From positions 1 through 64,000 of the forward strand of contig CAZAJG010000002.1 in the NCBI GenBank assembly GCA_964485405.1: 64,000 bases of DNA. Direction: 5' to 3'. Positions 36,901-44,587 of this stretch are shown one piece after another (positions within the stretch are counted from its first letter, which is position 1; every line of letters begins with the position of its first letter). Source of the DNA: CAKZNE01 sp964485405 (GTDB taxonomy: Bacteria > Bacteroidota > Bacteroidia > Flavobacteriales > Schleiferiaceae). The notes beneath the pieces are model-generated. The model did no database searches. It had not been told where the DNA came from and saw only the letters and a list, made by a program, of their open reading frames with translations. Both the position numbers and the translations under genes were made by a program.

Positions 36901-38258
36901 TCCGTGCTTCTAAGTTTACGTGCATTGGCTAGTTCAATGTATTCGTTTGCCTCCTCGTAACCAACTCCATTCAATGTAGTATTTACTGTGGATATATCTC
37001 TTACCCCACCTAATTCACGATCTAGAACTTCCGGATTTAAGGCGTTATTTCTATTATCAGGAAAACCTCTATTTGGAAAAAATCTTCCAAAGATTACCGG
37101 ACCCGGAAGATTTGCGCTCGTATTTCTATACGTACTAGCGTTATTCGCTTCTCCCAAATCCATGAAAGCTACAATATTTCTTGTGTTATCTGTTTCTTGG
37201 CGCGTATTTGTAACCCAAACCTCCACTTTTGTTATTTGTACAGGTGAAGTAATTAACGGGGCGTTATCTAAAAACCTTTCGTAGTTATTCCTAAAGTAAT
37301 GAGATAAGAAGAAGTGACGGTTTGCTTCGTATTGATCTCCCCAAATTTCGAATTCTGTTGTTGTAGCTCCTCCTTGTATGTTTATTGAAGAAGATTGGCT
37401 TCTTTGTTCTGAGAATACACCCGTTAATGTAAGTTTACCAAATTGGAACTGGCCTTTTACACCAAACAAGCTTTGTGCACCACTAATGAGCGTACTATTT
37501 AAGGGCATGCTTACATTCCCCAACTCCAGCTTTTTAACAATATCATCTTCCTCGCCAGTCCACTCCAGCTTTGTTTGATTCTCAAAAGAGAAGGTAGCCT
37601 CTGTATCGTAGTTTAAACCCACACTCACTTTGTCTCCAATACTACCGGTAACATTCATTTGAATTCTTTGATCGAAATCAAAGTTGAACGTAGATCTATT
37701 TCTCTCAGGTATAATAGGATTATCAATTTTTTGGAAACGACCTCCAAAACTCAATTCGGCATATCCTTGTGGTCGGATATCTATAACGTTGGTTCCGAAT
37801 ATCCGTTCAAAAACCTCACTGTTAACCTTTATTTGAGGAATAAGCGAACTAGAAGGATCTCTCCCTTCTGCTTTCGCGGCCTCCTCACTCTGGGTTTTTG
37901 CTTGCCAGTAATCGCTTACTTGTTTATTTGCAATATAATCTTGATACTCCTCTGGAGTCATCAGCATAGGAGGTTTGGTAACAATATTTCCAACTTTCTG
38001 GGTAACAATATACTGTCCTGTTTGAGGATCGTATTCAACTTCTTCCGTGTAATTAGAAGGGTTATTCAAGTAAAGCCCTCCTTCCTCTTCTTCAAAAGGA
38101 TAGGGTAGTGTTGTATCTGGTTCATTGGTATCCGCTGGAAATATTAAATCTTCCGCATCCTGAAAATGTAAAACCCTATTGTTAGAGAATCCTGATAAGG
38201 AATATATAGCGATCACAAAACCTAAAAAGGCTACTGTTCTAAATACAACCGTCTTCAT
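30927..38258 (-). CDS. sprA: SprA/Sov, outer membrane translocon of type IX secretion
   Basis: A very large protein (2443 residues) with an N-terminal signal peptide (residues 1-24). The Sov/SprA family forms the giant beta-barrel pore of the type IX secretion system, required for export of C-terminal-sorting-domain cargo and for gliding. Characteristic features: SDYWQAKTQSEEAAKAEGRD near residue 115, the repeated VFERIFGTNVIDIRPQGYAELSFG block (split by family convention), DYTVDYNLGRVRIINEGIL, and many alternating amphipathic strands to the C-terminal FGISFRLNLGQ. Its start overlaps the ruvA stop by one base (TAATG). It would serve the cargo genes at 11118, 13172, 38990 and 39835. Confidence 0.95.
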   Translation of the reverse strand: MKTVVFRTVAFLGFVIAIYSLSGFSNNRVLHFQDAEDLIFPADTNEPDTTLPYPFEEEEGGLYLNNPSNYTEEVEYDPQTGQYIVTQKVGNIVTKPPMLMTPEEYQDYIANKQVSDYWQAKTQSEEAAKAEGRDPSSSLIPQIKVNSEVFERIFGTNVIDIRPQGYAELSFGGRFQKIDNPIIPERNRSTFNFDFDQRIQMNVTGSIGDKVSVGLNYDTEATFSFENQTKLEWTGEEDDIVKKLELGNVSMPLNSTLISGAQSLFGVKGQFQFGKLTLTGVFSEQRSQSSSINIQGGATTTEFEIWGDQYEANRHFFLSHYFRNNYERFLDNAPLITSPVQITKVEVWVTNTRQETDNTRNIVAFMDLGEANNASTYRNTSANLPGPVIFGRFFPNRGFPDNRNNALNPEVLDRELGGVRDISTVNTTLNGVGYEEANEYIELANARKLRSTEFTFHPQLGYISLSSSLNQDEVLAVSYQFTAGGKTYQVGEFSTDGVAPPKTLVTKMLKSTILNVKAPVWDLMMKNVYSLNAFQVNQEDFRLEIYYRDDESGTPIPYLPDGNLKDQLLLRVMELDRLNANNDPQADGFFDFVFDQATNSPITINPQNGRIIFPVLEPFGSNLERKLDSDETREKYVFQQLYDSTRFVAQNETQLNKFLIKGQYKSSSGSEITLGAFNIPRGSVTVSAGGAPLTENVDYTVDYNLGRVRIINEGILSSGLPIKVDFENNSLFNFQTKTFMGLNAEYKVNENLNVGGTILNLTERPLTQKVNIGSEPISNTIFGFNGTFTKEAPYLTRAVDAIPFIETKAPSNLTVQAEYAQLVPGSPRGIEINGEETTYLDDFESSQTTIDLRGRSTSWSLASTPSGQPELFPEASRDDLAYGYNRARLAWYSIDPLFYRSEARTPDNIKDNPELQSEPETREVLVAEVFPNLQLDQSQPLNLGMFDLAYYPAEKGPYNYDVTGEPGVSSGINASGELLNPSSRWAGIMRDLSTTNFEEQNIEFIQFWMMDPFYENGGANPEGGDLYFNLGSVSEDILKDGKQAIENGIPSNGDTTLLDPTIWGYTPKTRPPVIAFDNDAATQNLQDVGYDLLNDEQERNYRFDGGLSYLEQLEAAFGQNSGAYNSAAADPSSDNFTYYRGSALDQASADIRQRYKNFNNTQGNSNTTQVDGVSAFATNNPDIEDINGDQTLSKTEGYYQYRINMRPGQLNQVGANYITDIVETESHELPNGQRLPVRWIQFKIPVFEPETKVGPITDFRSIRFIRMFLKSFPEEVVLRFARMELVRGEWRRYAFNLDEFGDGLAIDEDDETLFEVNAVNIEQNASRQPIPYVLPPGIDRQILFGTASAQQQNEQSLSLRVCDLKDGSARAVFRNLNFDMRLYKRLKMFTHAELAGVNEGYTLNDGDLSVFIRMGADYAQNYYEYELPLTVTEDDATLPTDIWPEANNIDLELDVLKQAKLERDRVYRGQGLSNTEVFTVQRGAANVSVIGSPNLGNVRTILIGVRNRRKRLATDGDDGMSKCAEVWVNELRLTEFDQRGGWAANARVAAQLADFANVQVSGRTSSVGFGSIDQSVSERNQEQTFAYDVQGSFQLDKFFPKDYGLRIPMFVGTSKEWSNPQFSPLDPDIEFEDAVNNLETEAEKEELRKISQDVIERRSLNFTNVGKDRTGKSQKAPMPYNIENFSVSYSFNEIVRRNINTEFDTLQNYTGSLNYSWAAKPKPVEPFKRSKIFRSKHLSLIRDFNFYYYPKNVTIIGTLDRSYHTLKLRNIESIAELPVTYNKNFNFDRQYSVLFDLTKSLTLDFNARMNTRIDELVDNDSVTFTQQQERSEILKNLRDFGRPTNYHQTINVRWQVPINKLPYMNFATLSTTYTGDYDWRANSLTATGNTVPDSLNFGNTIQNNSQIQANGQFNMIAFYNQIPYLKKINQGSRPSRGRDRRGRLANPRSGEDSADDKDKGEEEEPSLATKILNGTLKTLMMVKNATANISKSEGTLLPGFLPTATLMGMDNAQQSAPGFLFTLGDQADIRQIAVDNNWLTSSTALNNQYTRTYSENMSFRVTAEPIKSFRIVLSATKNVSRNSSEFFRFNDDNEVFESQNRFVTENYSISYFTLRTAFESESAPEYNSDAYSQFLDNRLTVSKQLADAYAADPIFPGEYSPELIGNPDSADYGYRFFSHTSQEVLIPAFLAAYSGNDINSFGTNYRRNIPLPNWQVNYDGLSKIPFVKRFLTSLVLTHSYSSTYTINNSTTNLLRDQLIDEYEDRAPLDNNGDLLAERQIGAVVLAEQFSPFLGFNMKLKNSMSIRLDYKKSRNLTLSLSNAQVTETKSTVWTIGTGYIIKDLRLKFISIGSRKTNPVSNLELKLDFSIRDNVTIIRRIVEQINQATAGQRITSLQFSADYQLSKRVNSKLFYDMNLSRFKTSNAFPISTHQFGISFRLNLGQ

Positions 38259-38842
38259 TACAATCTCTTCAGAGCGGTTTTAATCATCTCTTCCAACCCT
38301 ATACTCGGATTTTCATTTTTGATATTGAACAGTAGTTTATCGGTTTGCTTGGTTGGATAGCCAAGCACTTCAAGAGCTGAAGATGCTTGAGGTATAATAT
38401 TCGTTGTAAAGGTTCCTGCTTCAAGATTAGGAGAAGAACCCACTGATGAGACTTTATCCTTAAGGTCTACTATAATACGTTGCGCTGTTTTAGCACCTAT
38501 TCCTTTTACGGATTTGAGAACGGCTACATTTCCAGAAGCTATACAATCTTGAACCTCTTCTGCCGAAAGACTACTTAGGATAACCCTTCCTGTATTTCCT
38601 CCTACACCAGAAACAGAAATCAATAAACTAAAAATTTCTTTTTCTATTTTATCATAAAAGCCGAACAAAGTTTGTGAATCTTCCTTATATATAGGAAAAA
38701 CGTACAGCTTCACCTCACTCTTATCCGAAATTTGAGTGTAGGTATTGAGTGTAATGTTAACGTGATAACCCACACCGCTACAATCTATAATTGCGGTGGC
38801 AGGATTAACTTCCGCCAATTTTCCTTTTAAATAATAAATCAT
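38258..38842 (-). CDS. ruvA: Holliday junction branch migration protein RuvA
   Basis: 194 residues. RuvA binds the four-way junction and loads the RuvB motor. The N-terminal OB fold begins MIYYLKGKLAEVNPATAIIDCSGVGYHVNI; two helix-hairpin-helix motifs follow (LISVSGVGGNTGRVILSSLSAEE and LKSVKGIGAKTAQRIIVDLKDK); the C-terminal domain III, which contacts RuvB, ends at LEEMIKTALKRL. Its partner ruvB is at 47 kb. Coupled by overlap to sprA. Confidence 0.95.
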   Translation of the reverse strand: MIYYLKGKLAEVNPATAIIDCSGVGYHVNITLNTYTQISDKSEVKLYVFPIYKEDSQTLFGFYDKIEKEIFSLLISVSGVGGNTGRVILSSLSAEEVQDCIASGNVAVLKSVKGIGAKTAQRIIVDLKDKVSSVGSSPNLEAGTFTTNIIPQASSALEVLGYPTKQTDKLLFNIKNENPSIGLEEMIKTALKRL

Positions 38843-38938
38843 AGGTTCAGCCCCATTTTTTTGTCTAAGCTCACCGGCACTTAATACCGGATGGCATAGA
38901 AAACGCCAAAAATAGAAATTTCATATATGTAAAGGCAT

Positions 38939-38964
38939 AAAAAAAGCCACGCAATTGCGTGGCT
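38939..38964 (-). terminator. Terminator after the 39 kb cargo gene
   Basis: Perfect palindrome AGCCACGCAATTGCGTGGCT at 38945-38964 followed on the minus strand by seven T (38939-38945). It lies 25 bases after the stop at 38990. Confidence 0.85.
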
Positions 38965-38989
38965 GAGTACTTTCAAAGAGTAAATGGTA

Positions 38990-39694
38990 TTATTTAATCA
39001 CCATTTTTTTCGTTTCTACGATTTTTCCTTCACTTTTTAGAGCATAATAATATACGCCACTAGGTAGTTCTGAAGCATCAAATTCGAACTCACCTTCAAG
39101 GCCTCTTAACGTTTCTTGTCTTACTTTACTTCCTAATAAATTGTAAAGTTCAAAGTAATTATCTCCACTATTATCAAGGTTATATGAAACCTTCGCTCTT
39201 CCTAATACTGGATTTGGGAAAACCGTTAAAGTTCCAGGAAGTTTATTTTCTTCTAAACTAATGGCATTTGACAAACAGAAATTCATCGTAAACGCTACAC
39301 TATCGGTAGGGTTACCATCAACAAAGAAAACATATGTAATGGGTCCACAACCCAACCTTTTATCTCCGTCTGGGTAAACATGAGCTACAAAATTGGTAGA
39401 ATCGGTCGTTTCTCCTTCAATTTCAATAGGAAATGGAGATTCTGAAATCGTTTCTTGAAAACAAACACCCCAACATATAGCGTTGTTGTCAGTTACAAAA
39501 TTGTAGTTACCATCAATTCTCTTCACCTTAACATCCAAGTCATTCTTGGTTGTATTTCTCACATAAACATGACCCTCAATATCAGGACTGTTTACATTTC
39601 CAACAACATTAGCATCTCCCCAAACAATCTCAAGAGATTGGCCCCAGGAAAAAGTGGGTAAAATCAATATTACTGCAAGTAGATATCTATACAT
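38990..39694 (-). CDS. Secreted protein with type IX sorting domain
   Basis: 234 residues from the ATG at 39694. Signal peptide MYRYLLAVILILPTFSWGQ. The central ~130 residues contain DIEGHVYVRNTTKNDLDVKVKR and several Cys (ICWGVCFQE, FCLSN); this looks like a beta-sandwich similar to the N-terminal half of many Bacteroidota redox or adhesion proteins, but no family is assigned. The C-terminal type A sorting domain is clear: TVFPNPVLGRAKVSY, then SGVYYYALKSEGKIVETKKMVIK. Own -7 box 22 bases upstream and a strong terminator downstream. Confidence 0.85.
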   Translation of the reverse strand: MYRYLLAVILILPTFSWGQSLEIVWGDANVVGNVNSPDIEGHVYVRNTTKNDLDVKVKRIDGNYNFVTDNNAICWGVCFQETISESPFPIEIEGETTDSTNFVAHVYPDGDKRLGCGPITYVFFVDGNPTDSVAFTMNFCLSNAISLEENKLPGTLTVFPNPVLGRAKVSYNLDNSGDNYFELYNLLGSKVRQETLRGLEGEFEFDASELPSGVYYYALKSEGKIVETKKMVIK

Positions 39695-39715
39695 ATTCGA
39701 TAGGATTTTATAATT

Positions 39716-39723
39716 CAAATATA
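39716..39723 (-). promoter_or_regulatory. -7 promoter box of the 39 kb cargo gene
   Basis: Minus strand TATATTTG matches TAnnTTTG, 22 bases before the ATG at 39694. A TTTT about 19 bases further upstream is a weak -33. Confidence 0.5.
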
Positions 39724-39775
39724 ATGAATTTAATAATTCATTAAAAGGAGTTTTTGTAAGGTTGCAGTTCACTAT

Positions 39776-39805
39776 AAAAAGGGGCCGCATATAGCAGCCC
39801 CTTTT
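39776..39805 (-). terminator. Terminator after the large Omp28-type cargo gene
   Basis: AAAAGGGGC (39777-39785) pairs with GCCCCTTTT (39797-39805), with a T-run on the minus strand. It lies 30 bases after the stop at 39835. Confidence 0.8.
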
Positions 39806-39834
39806 GAATTTTATACTTTATTGATATGTGTAGA

Positions 39835-41850
39835 TTACTCTACGATCAATTTTTCAATTTTCTTGTTTCCGTCAAGAACAATCTCTACTAAGTATACTCC
39901 AGACTGAAGATTAGAAACATCGATAGCCGTTTTGTGGCTACCAGCAGTCATCTCACCATTAACAGGCTGAGCAATTAACTTACCTGTAAGGTCTGTTAAT
40001 TTAACAGAAACTTGTGCATCATTAGCCAATTCAAACTCAACGTTAGAAGAACCAACAGCTGGGTTTGGATATACATTCACAGAAGATAACATTTCTTGCT
40101 CTTCAAGAGAAATATTAGCACTGTTTACAAAATAAATGTCATCGATATAAACATCATTACCGAAAGCACTTGTTCCAGAAAACTTAACTAACAATTCAGA
40201 AGAACCATCGTAAGAAGAGATATCAATATCTGCTTTATCCCAATCTGTGGCTTGAGGATAAAAACGGTTCGTAGTAGCAGCTGCAGTAGATAATTGAGCT
40301 CCTGCTTTGCTCCAAACTGAGTTCCAAGTGGCTCCACAATCGTCAGAAACTAAAATTTCAAGCGCATCGTTTTCATTAGCATACTGAGCATACGCATAAT
40401 CGAAACGAATTGCATTTCCTGTAGTTGTAGAAAGATCTAGTTTTTCAAATACTAAGTCAATAACCGCTCCAGCATCAATTGCGAAGTAGTCGAATCTATA
40501 AGACTTAGCTGAATTACCATGGCCACCAATGTCCCAAGATACAGATGAGTTGATCGTATTATCAACAGCATAAACTCTTGAACCTGTTGGGTTAATTTGA
40601 ATAGAGTTAGCTGGTGCGGCTTGACCAATTGCATTCGACTCAAAACCTTCGTAGTGAGTAATTGCAAATGGGGTTGGATTGATCGTTATGATACTTGTTT
40701 CACCGTTAGAGTTGTTAGATGAGTTCACATCAACATACTTAGCTACACCAACTACGGAAACAGAGAAGTTGAAATCGTTAGATCCAGGAGACAAAGTAGC
40801 ACTTGGAAAAGTAACTACTTGACTTCCATTTGCCGGTACGTTAGTAACCCACTGATCAACAGTAGCACCACCACTAATAGAATAGCTGGCTTTTACGCTA
40901 TCTAGCGCAAATGCTTCATTGTTTACAACAGTAAATTCAGGAACTACTGATGAATTACAGTAGCCCGCAGGCACACTCATACTTCCAACAGCTCCAGCAT
41001 CAGCTATAGACATTCCAGCAGGAAGATTGTAAGAAATAGGGCCTTTTGCTCCCGTTGTAATTTCTTGTTGACCTTCAGCGATGAAAGCAACAACTTCAAG
41101 ATCACCTAAGCTCACTGGAATGTTATTGATATCTGCTGGGATTGTCCAAGTATACTGATAAGAACCAACAGTATTCATAGTAGTAGGAATATCAGCTCCC
41201 CACTGTCCTGTTAACAACTCACGTAACATGTGGTTGTGGTTGTAGTTACCGTTAGGAAGAACCTGATTAGGGTTTGCAGCTGCTCCTGTTTGAGGACCTT
41301 CAACGTTACTTTGAAGAACAGCTACGTTTAATTTAGCCATTGTTACTGAAGAAGTACCGGTGAAATAAGTCTCAACATCAACAGTAAGCGTATTGGTAGC
41401 GAAATCAATAGTTGCTTCTAGTGCAATATTTGCATTAGATCCTTCGCCAATCACGGTAGCACCAGTAGATGCCCATGAACCTCTACTTTGAGCCGTTCCT
41501 GAACCTTGTTGGTTTCCTGGGAATACTCTTCTATTCATAGTTCCCGCTGGGTAACCTGTTAAACCAGATTGGCCTGCAATCGCAGCACCCCATTGAGTGC
41601 GGAAATCCGGGTCATTTCCATTTGGGCTAGCAAAGCTTCCTTCATGGATATTAATAAGTACAACGTCACCAGGATTTGCATCAGCAAATTGCTGTGCTCT
41701 AAGGTGACCATCAGGACAGAAAGTACAATAGATGCCTGTAAACTCTTCGAGTACAGCATTTTTGTTTTCAGTAGACGTGCTTACTGGCAATTGCGCCAAA
41801 GCAGCCGTAGAAAATCCTAGTAAACTTGATAGGAATATAAGTTTTTTCAT
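39835..41850 (-). CDS. Omp28-related secreted protein with type IX sorting domain
   Basis: 671 residues. Signal peptide ends near AALA (residue 19). The Omp28 domain begins KNAVLEEFTGIYCTFCPDGHLRA (split by family convention) with a thioredoxin-like CxxC near residue 42, then VVLINIHEGSF. The middle includes beta-sandwich regions and a VSWDIGGHGNSAKSYRFDYFAID-type cleaved-adhesin/MAM-like segment. The C-terminus is a type A sorting domain, SSVNVYPNPAVGSSNVEF, SGVYLVEIVLDGNKKIEKLIVE. Related to the smaller lipoprotein at 44588; both lie near the TlpA gene, hinting at extracytoplasmic thiol chemistry. Confidence 0.9.
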   Translation of the reverse strand: MKKLIFLSSLLGFSTAALAQLPVSTSTENKNAVLEEFTGIYCTFCPDGHLRAQQFADANPGDVVLINIHEGSFASPNGNDPDFRTQWGAAIAGQSGLTGYPAGTMNRRVFPGNQQGSGTAQSRGSWASTGATVIGEGSNANIALEATIDFATNTLTVDVETYFTGTSSVTMAKLNVAVLQSNVEGPQTGAAANPNQVLPNGNYNHNHMLRELLTGQWGADIPTTMNTVGSYQYTWTIPADINNIPVSLGDLEVVAFIAEGQQEITTGAKGPISYNLPAGMSIADAGAVGSMSVPAGYCNSSVVPEFTVVNNEAFALDSVKASYSISGGATVDQWVTNVPANGSQVVTFPSATLSPGSNDFNFSVSVVGVAKYVDVNSSNNSNGETSIITINPTPFAITHYEGFESNAIGQAAPANSIQINPTGSRVYAVDNTINSSVSWDIGGHGNSAKSYRFDYFAIDAGAVIDLVFEKLDLSTTTGNAIRFDYAYAQYANENDALEILVSDDCGATWNSVWSKAGAQLSTAAATTNRFYPQATDWDKADIDISSYDGSSELLVKFSGTSAFGNDVYIDDIYFVNSANISLEEQEMLSSVNVYPNPAVGSSNVEFELANDAQVSVKLTDLTGKLIAQPVNGEMTAGSHKTAIDVSNLQSGVYLVEIVLDGNKKIEKLIVE

Positions 41851-42330
41851 ATGAGATATGATTTTTGTTTCTACAAAAGATGTAAAAATTAATCAGAATC
41901 CAAAATTTTGAACAAAGAAATTAACATAGAGACAACCTATATAATTTAGATGTTTTGTAATGCAGCAGACAAAATTAGCTCAATCTAAGGTCAGCATTGA
42001 AGTTTTGATTTGTTAGGCGCGCATAGAAAATACCTCAATTCGATGAATTTTAACATTTTAGTCCTTCCCTAAAACGATTCAAACCAAACTTCCCGAAATG
42101 TATTTGGGAAATAATGACTATTATTTTTGGCATACTCTATCTAGAATCCTTTGGAGATCCTTTTATACCTAAGTGTTTTGTTGGGATTATTAACCAATAG
42201 ATGTAACATATCTTTAATAAAACCTCTTTGTTTTTATCAAAAATTCTATTTTGGCCCCTTATTTGAATTGGGACTATTCGTTTCGGAACAAGAAACGCGC
42301 ACTGAATCTTAATTAAACAAACAGTTCACT
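41851..42330. other. 480-base divergent intergenic region without a gene
   Basis: Strongly AT-rich, between the divergent Omp28 cargo and TlpA genes. No ORF of note. It holds -7-like boxes on both strands (TAATTTTG on the minus strand at 41970-41977; TATTTTTG on the plus strand at 42122-42129), neither at the usual distance from a start, and an imperfect dyad TTCCCGAAATG...GGGAA at 42090-42110 beside the plus-strand box. Confidence 0.6.
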
Positions 42331-42837
42331 ATGAAAAATGTTCTCTTCATCCTTCTATTAATTGTAGGAATCTCTTTAAACAGCTTTGCACAGGATAAAG
42401 TTCCGGCTATAAAAATCAAAGATCTTAAAGGTAGTTTGGTAGATGCTTCGAAAATATCCAATGATGGCAAACCCGTTGTGATTAGTTTTTGGGCAACTTG
42501 GTGTAAACCTTGTATCCGTGAATTGAATGCTATTAATGATGAATATGTGGACTGGGTAGATGAAACGGGTTTAAAACTTGTGGCCATATCGATTGACGAT
42601 ACCCGTCAGTCTTCAAAAGTTCGTCCTTTTGTAGCCAGCCAAGGATGGGAATACGAAGTTTATCTTGACGAAAACTCAGAGTTGAGACGAGCTTTAAACG
42701 TAAACAACATTCCTCACACTTTTTTACTAAATGGTAAAGGGGAAATTGTTTGGCAACACAATGGATACCTTCCTGGAGATGAAGATCACCTTCACGAGTT
42801 GGTAGCTAAAGTAGCCAAAGGACAAGACATTAAGTAA
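42331..42837 (+). CDS. TlpA-like thioredoxin-fold protein
   Basis: 168 residues with a signal peptide ending near SFAQ (residue 21). A thioredoxin/redoxin domain follows: VISFWATWCKPCIRELNAI with the active CxxC near residue 57, AISIDDTRQSSKVRPF, and the cis-Pro loop NNIPHTFLLNGKGEIVWQHNGYLPG. A periplasmic thiol-disulfide reductase of the TlpA/ResA kind. First gene of a four-gene set (42331-46050) with DUF6029, an Omp28 lipoprotein and a beta-barrel, so its substrates may be the Cys-bearing Omp28 proteins nearby. Confidence 0.92.
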   Translation: MKNVLFILLLIVGISLNSFAQDKVPAIKIKDLKGSLVDASKISNDGKPVVISFWATWCKPCIRELNAINDEYVDWVDETGLKLVAISIDDTRQSSKVRPFVASQGWEYEVYLDENSELRRALNVNNIPHTFLLNGKGEIVWQHNGYLPGDEDHLHELVAKVAKGQDIK

Positions 42838-42865
42838 ATCACAATTCATCACCTAATTACTTAGA

Positions 42866-44584
42866 ATGAAGAAAATAATTACCCCTATTTTCCTTCTTGG
42901 ATTTGTTGTTGCTTTTGCCCAAAGCCAAACCAACTTTGGACAAATTACTGGAAACTTCCAATCTGACTTCCAATATTATATTGAAGACACTTTGATTGAC
43001 CCAACCGGGCAAGCTTTTCCTGATGAACGATTGCTGGGAACTGGTTTTCTAAACCTAACCTACCGTAGAGACAATTTTATGGCAGGAATACGATATGAAA
43101 ATTATCAAAACAACCGAGTTGGGCTTCCTGTTGGGTATCAAGGAGAAGGCATCACTTACAGATATGCACGCTTTATTAAAAACAGTTTTGACGTAACTGC
43201 GGGTAACTTTTACGAGCAATTCGGGTCAGGTTTAATTATGCGAGCTTATGAAGAACGAGGACTGGGTTTAGACAATAACCTTGATGGGCTACGTATGGTT
43301 TATACACCTGTAGAAGGAATTACCCTAAAAGGTTTAATTGGTAGACAAAGGAATTATTTTGAAAAAAGCAACAGTATCGTTCGTGGGTTTGACGGTGAAT
43401 GGAGTTTGAAGAACACTCTAAACTGGGAGGGTTATACCAATCTAATATTAGGAGCCGGAATTGTAAGTAAGTTTCAACAGTTTAACAGTGCTCAGTATGT
43501 TTACCCAAATAATGTTGCTGCTGGTGCTTTTAGAGCTAATCTTATTACTGAACGTCTGAACTTTTTTGGCGAGTTTGCTTACAAAGCAAATGATCCAAGT
43601 CTGGACAATGCTGAAATCTTTAAACCGGGTACAGCGCTATATCTTACTGGTTCGTATACGGGTAATAACCTTGGAGCTTCTTTGAGTATTAAACACTACG
43701 ACAACTTTTCATTTCGATCTGAACCCGCTACCGACCCTCAGCAACTGCTAGTAGGATACTTGCCTTCTGTTACTACGCTGCATACCTATGCTTTACCCGC
43801 GCTTTATGCTTACAATACAGTAATGACTGGTGAGCAAGGTTATCAAGGAGAAGTATCTTATAACTTTAAAAGAGGTACCGGTCTTGGCGGTAAATATGGA
43901 ACAAAAGTAATGGCCAGTTTTGCTCAAAGCTTCAGTTTGGATAAAGATTACACGCCCAGAGATATTACAGATGATAATGACTCTGTAGTGGATCAAATAA
44001 TAGGAGGTACAGATGGATATACCACTAATTTTGGTATTGGTGATTTTCAGTATTTCCATGATTTCCATGTTCAAATTCAGAAAAAACTGAGTAAAAAATG
44101 GAAGCTCAGCGCTACCTATTATAATTTCTTCTTTAATAACGATGCACTCCGAAAGGGTGTTGCTGGTGCTTTAGATTTTGAATTAATTAAAACGGATACA
44201 GATCCACAAACTTTTGATGTGAATGCTGCAGTTATAGAGTTATTGTGGAAAATTAAACCGGGGCATTCTCTTAGAACAGAAATCCAGGGTTTACTTACGG
44301 AGGGGCAAGACGGAAACTTTGGTGGAGATTGGGGATTGATCCTTATGGAATACTCCATTGCTCCCGAGTGGTTTTTCGCTATACAAGATGCTTATAACTT
44401 TGGGAACAATATAGAGGATCTACGTATTCACTATATTAGCGTTAATGTGGGTTATACACATGAAACAAATAGGTTCCAGTTGGGTTATGGTAGACAACAA
44501 GAAGGTGTTTTCTGCGTTGGTGGTATTTGTAGAGTTGTACCCGCATCTAACGGATTCACTTTTGGTGTAACCTCAAACTTTTAA
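42866..44584 (+). CDS. DUF6029-type outer-membrane protein
   Basis: 572 residues. Signal peptide ends near AFAQ (residue 19). The rest consists of alternating amphipathic strands with frequent aromatic girdle residues and ends in FTFGVTSNF, a C-terminal Phe typical of outer-membrane barrels. I match it to DUF6029 by the DFQYYIEDTLIDP and RYENYQNNRVGLP region and the gene order. Function unknown; a barrel paired with a periplasmic thioredoxin and an Omp28 lipoprotein. Gap of 28 bases after tlpA and three before the next gene. Confidence 0.75.
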   Translation: MKKIITPIFLLGFVVAFAQSQTNFGQITGNFQSDFQYYIEDTLIDPTGQAFPDERLLGTGFLNLTYRRDNFMAGIRYENYQNNRVGLPVGYQGEGITYRYARFIKNSFDVTAGNFYEQFGSGLIMRAYEERGLGLDNNLDGLRMVYTPVEGITLKGLIGRQRNYFEKSNSIVRGFDGEWSLKNTLNWEGYTNLILGAGIVSKFQQFNSAQYVYPNNVAAGAFRANLITERLNFFGEFAYKANDPSLDNAEIFKPGTALYLTGSYTGNNLGASLSIKHYDNFSFRSEPATDPQQLLVGYLPSVTTLHTYALPALYAYNTVMTGEQGYQGEVSYNFKRGTGLGGKYGTKVMASFAQSFSLDKDYTPRDITDDNDSVVDQIIGGTDGYTTNFGIGDFQYFHDFHVQIQKKLSKKWKLSATYYNFFFNNDALRKGVAGALDFELIKTDTDPQTFDVNAAVIELLWKIKPGHSLRTEIQGLLTEGQDGNFGGDWGLILMEYSIAPEWFFAIQDAYNFGNNIEDLRIHYISVNVGYTHETNRFQLGYGRQQEGVFCVGGICRVVPASNGFTFGVTSNF

Positions 44585-44587
44585 ATT

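Noticed and set aside
38945..38964. Perfect palindromes (38945, 48076) as mobile-element ends or protein-binding sites
   Set aside because: Each lies just after a stop codon and is followed by a T-run on the coding strand, so they are terminators.
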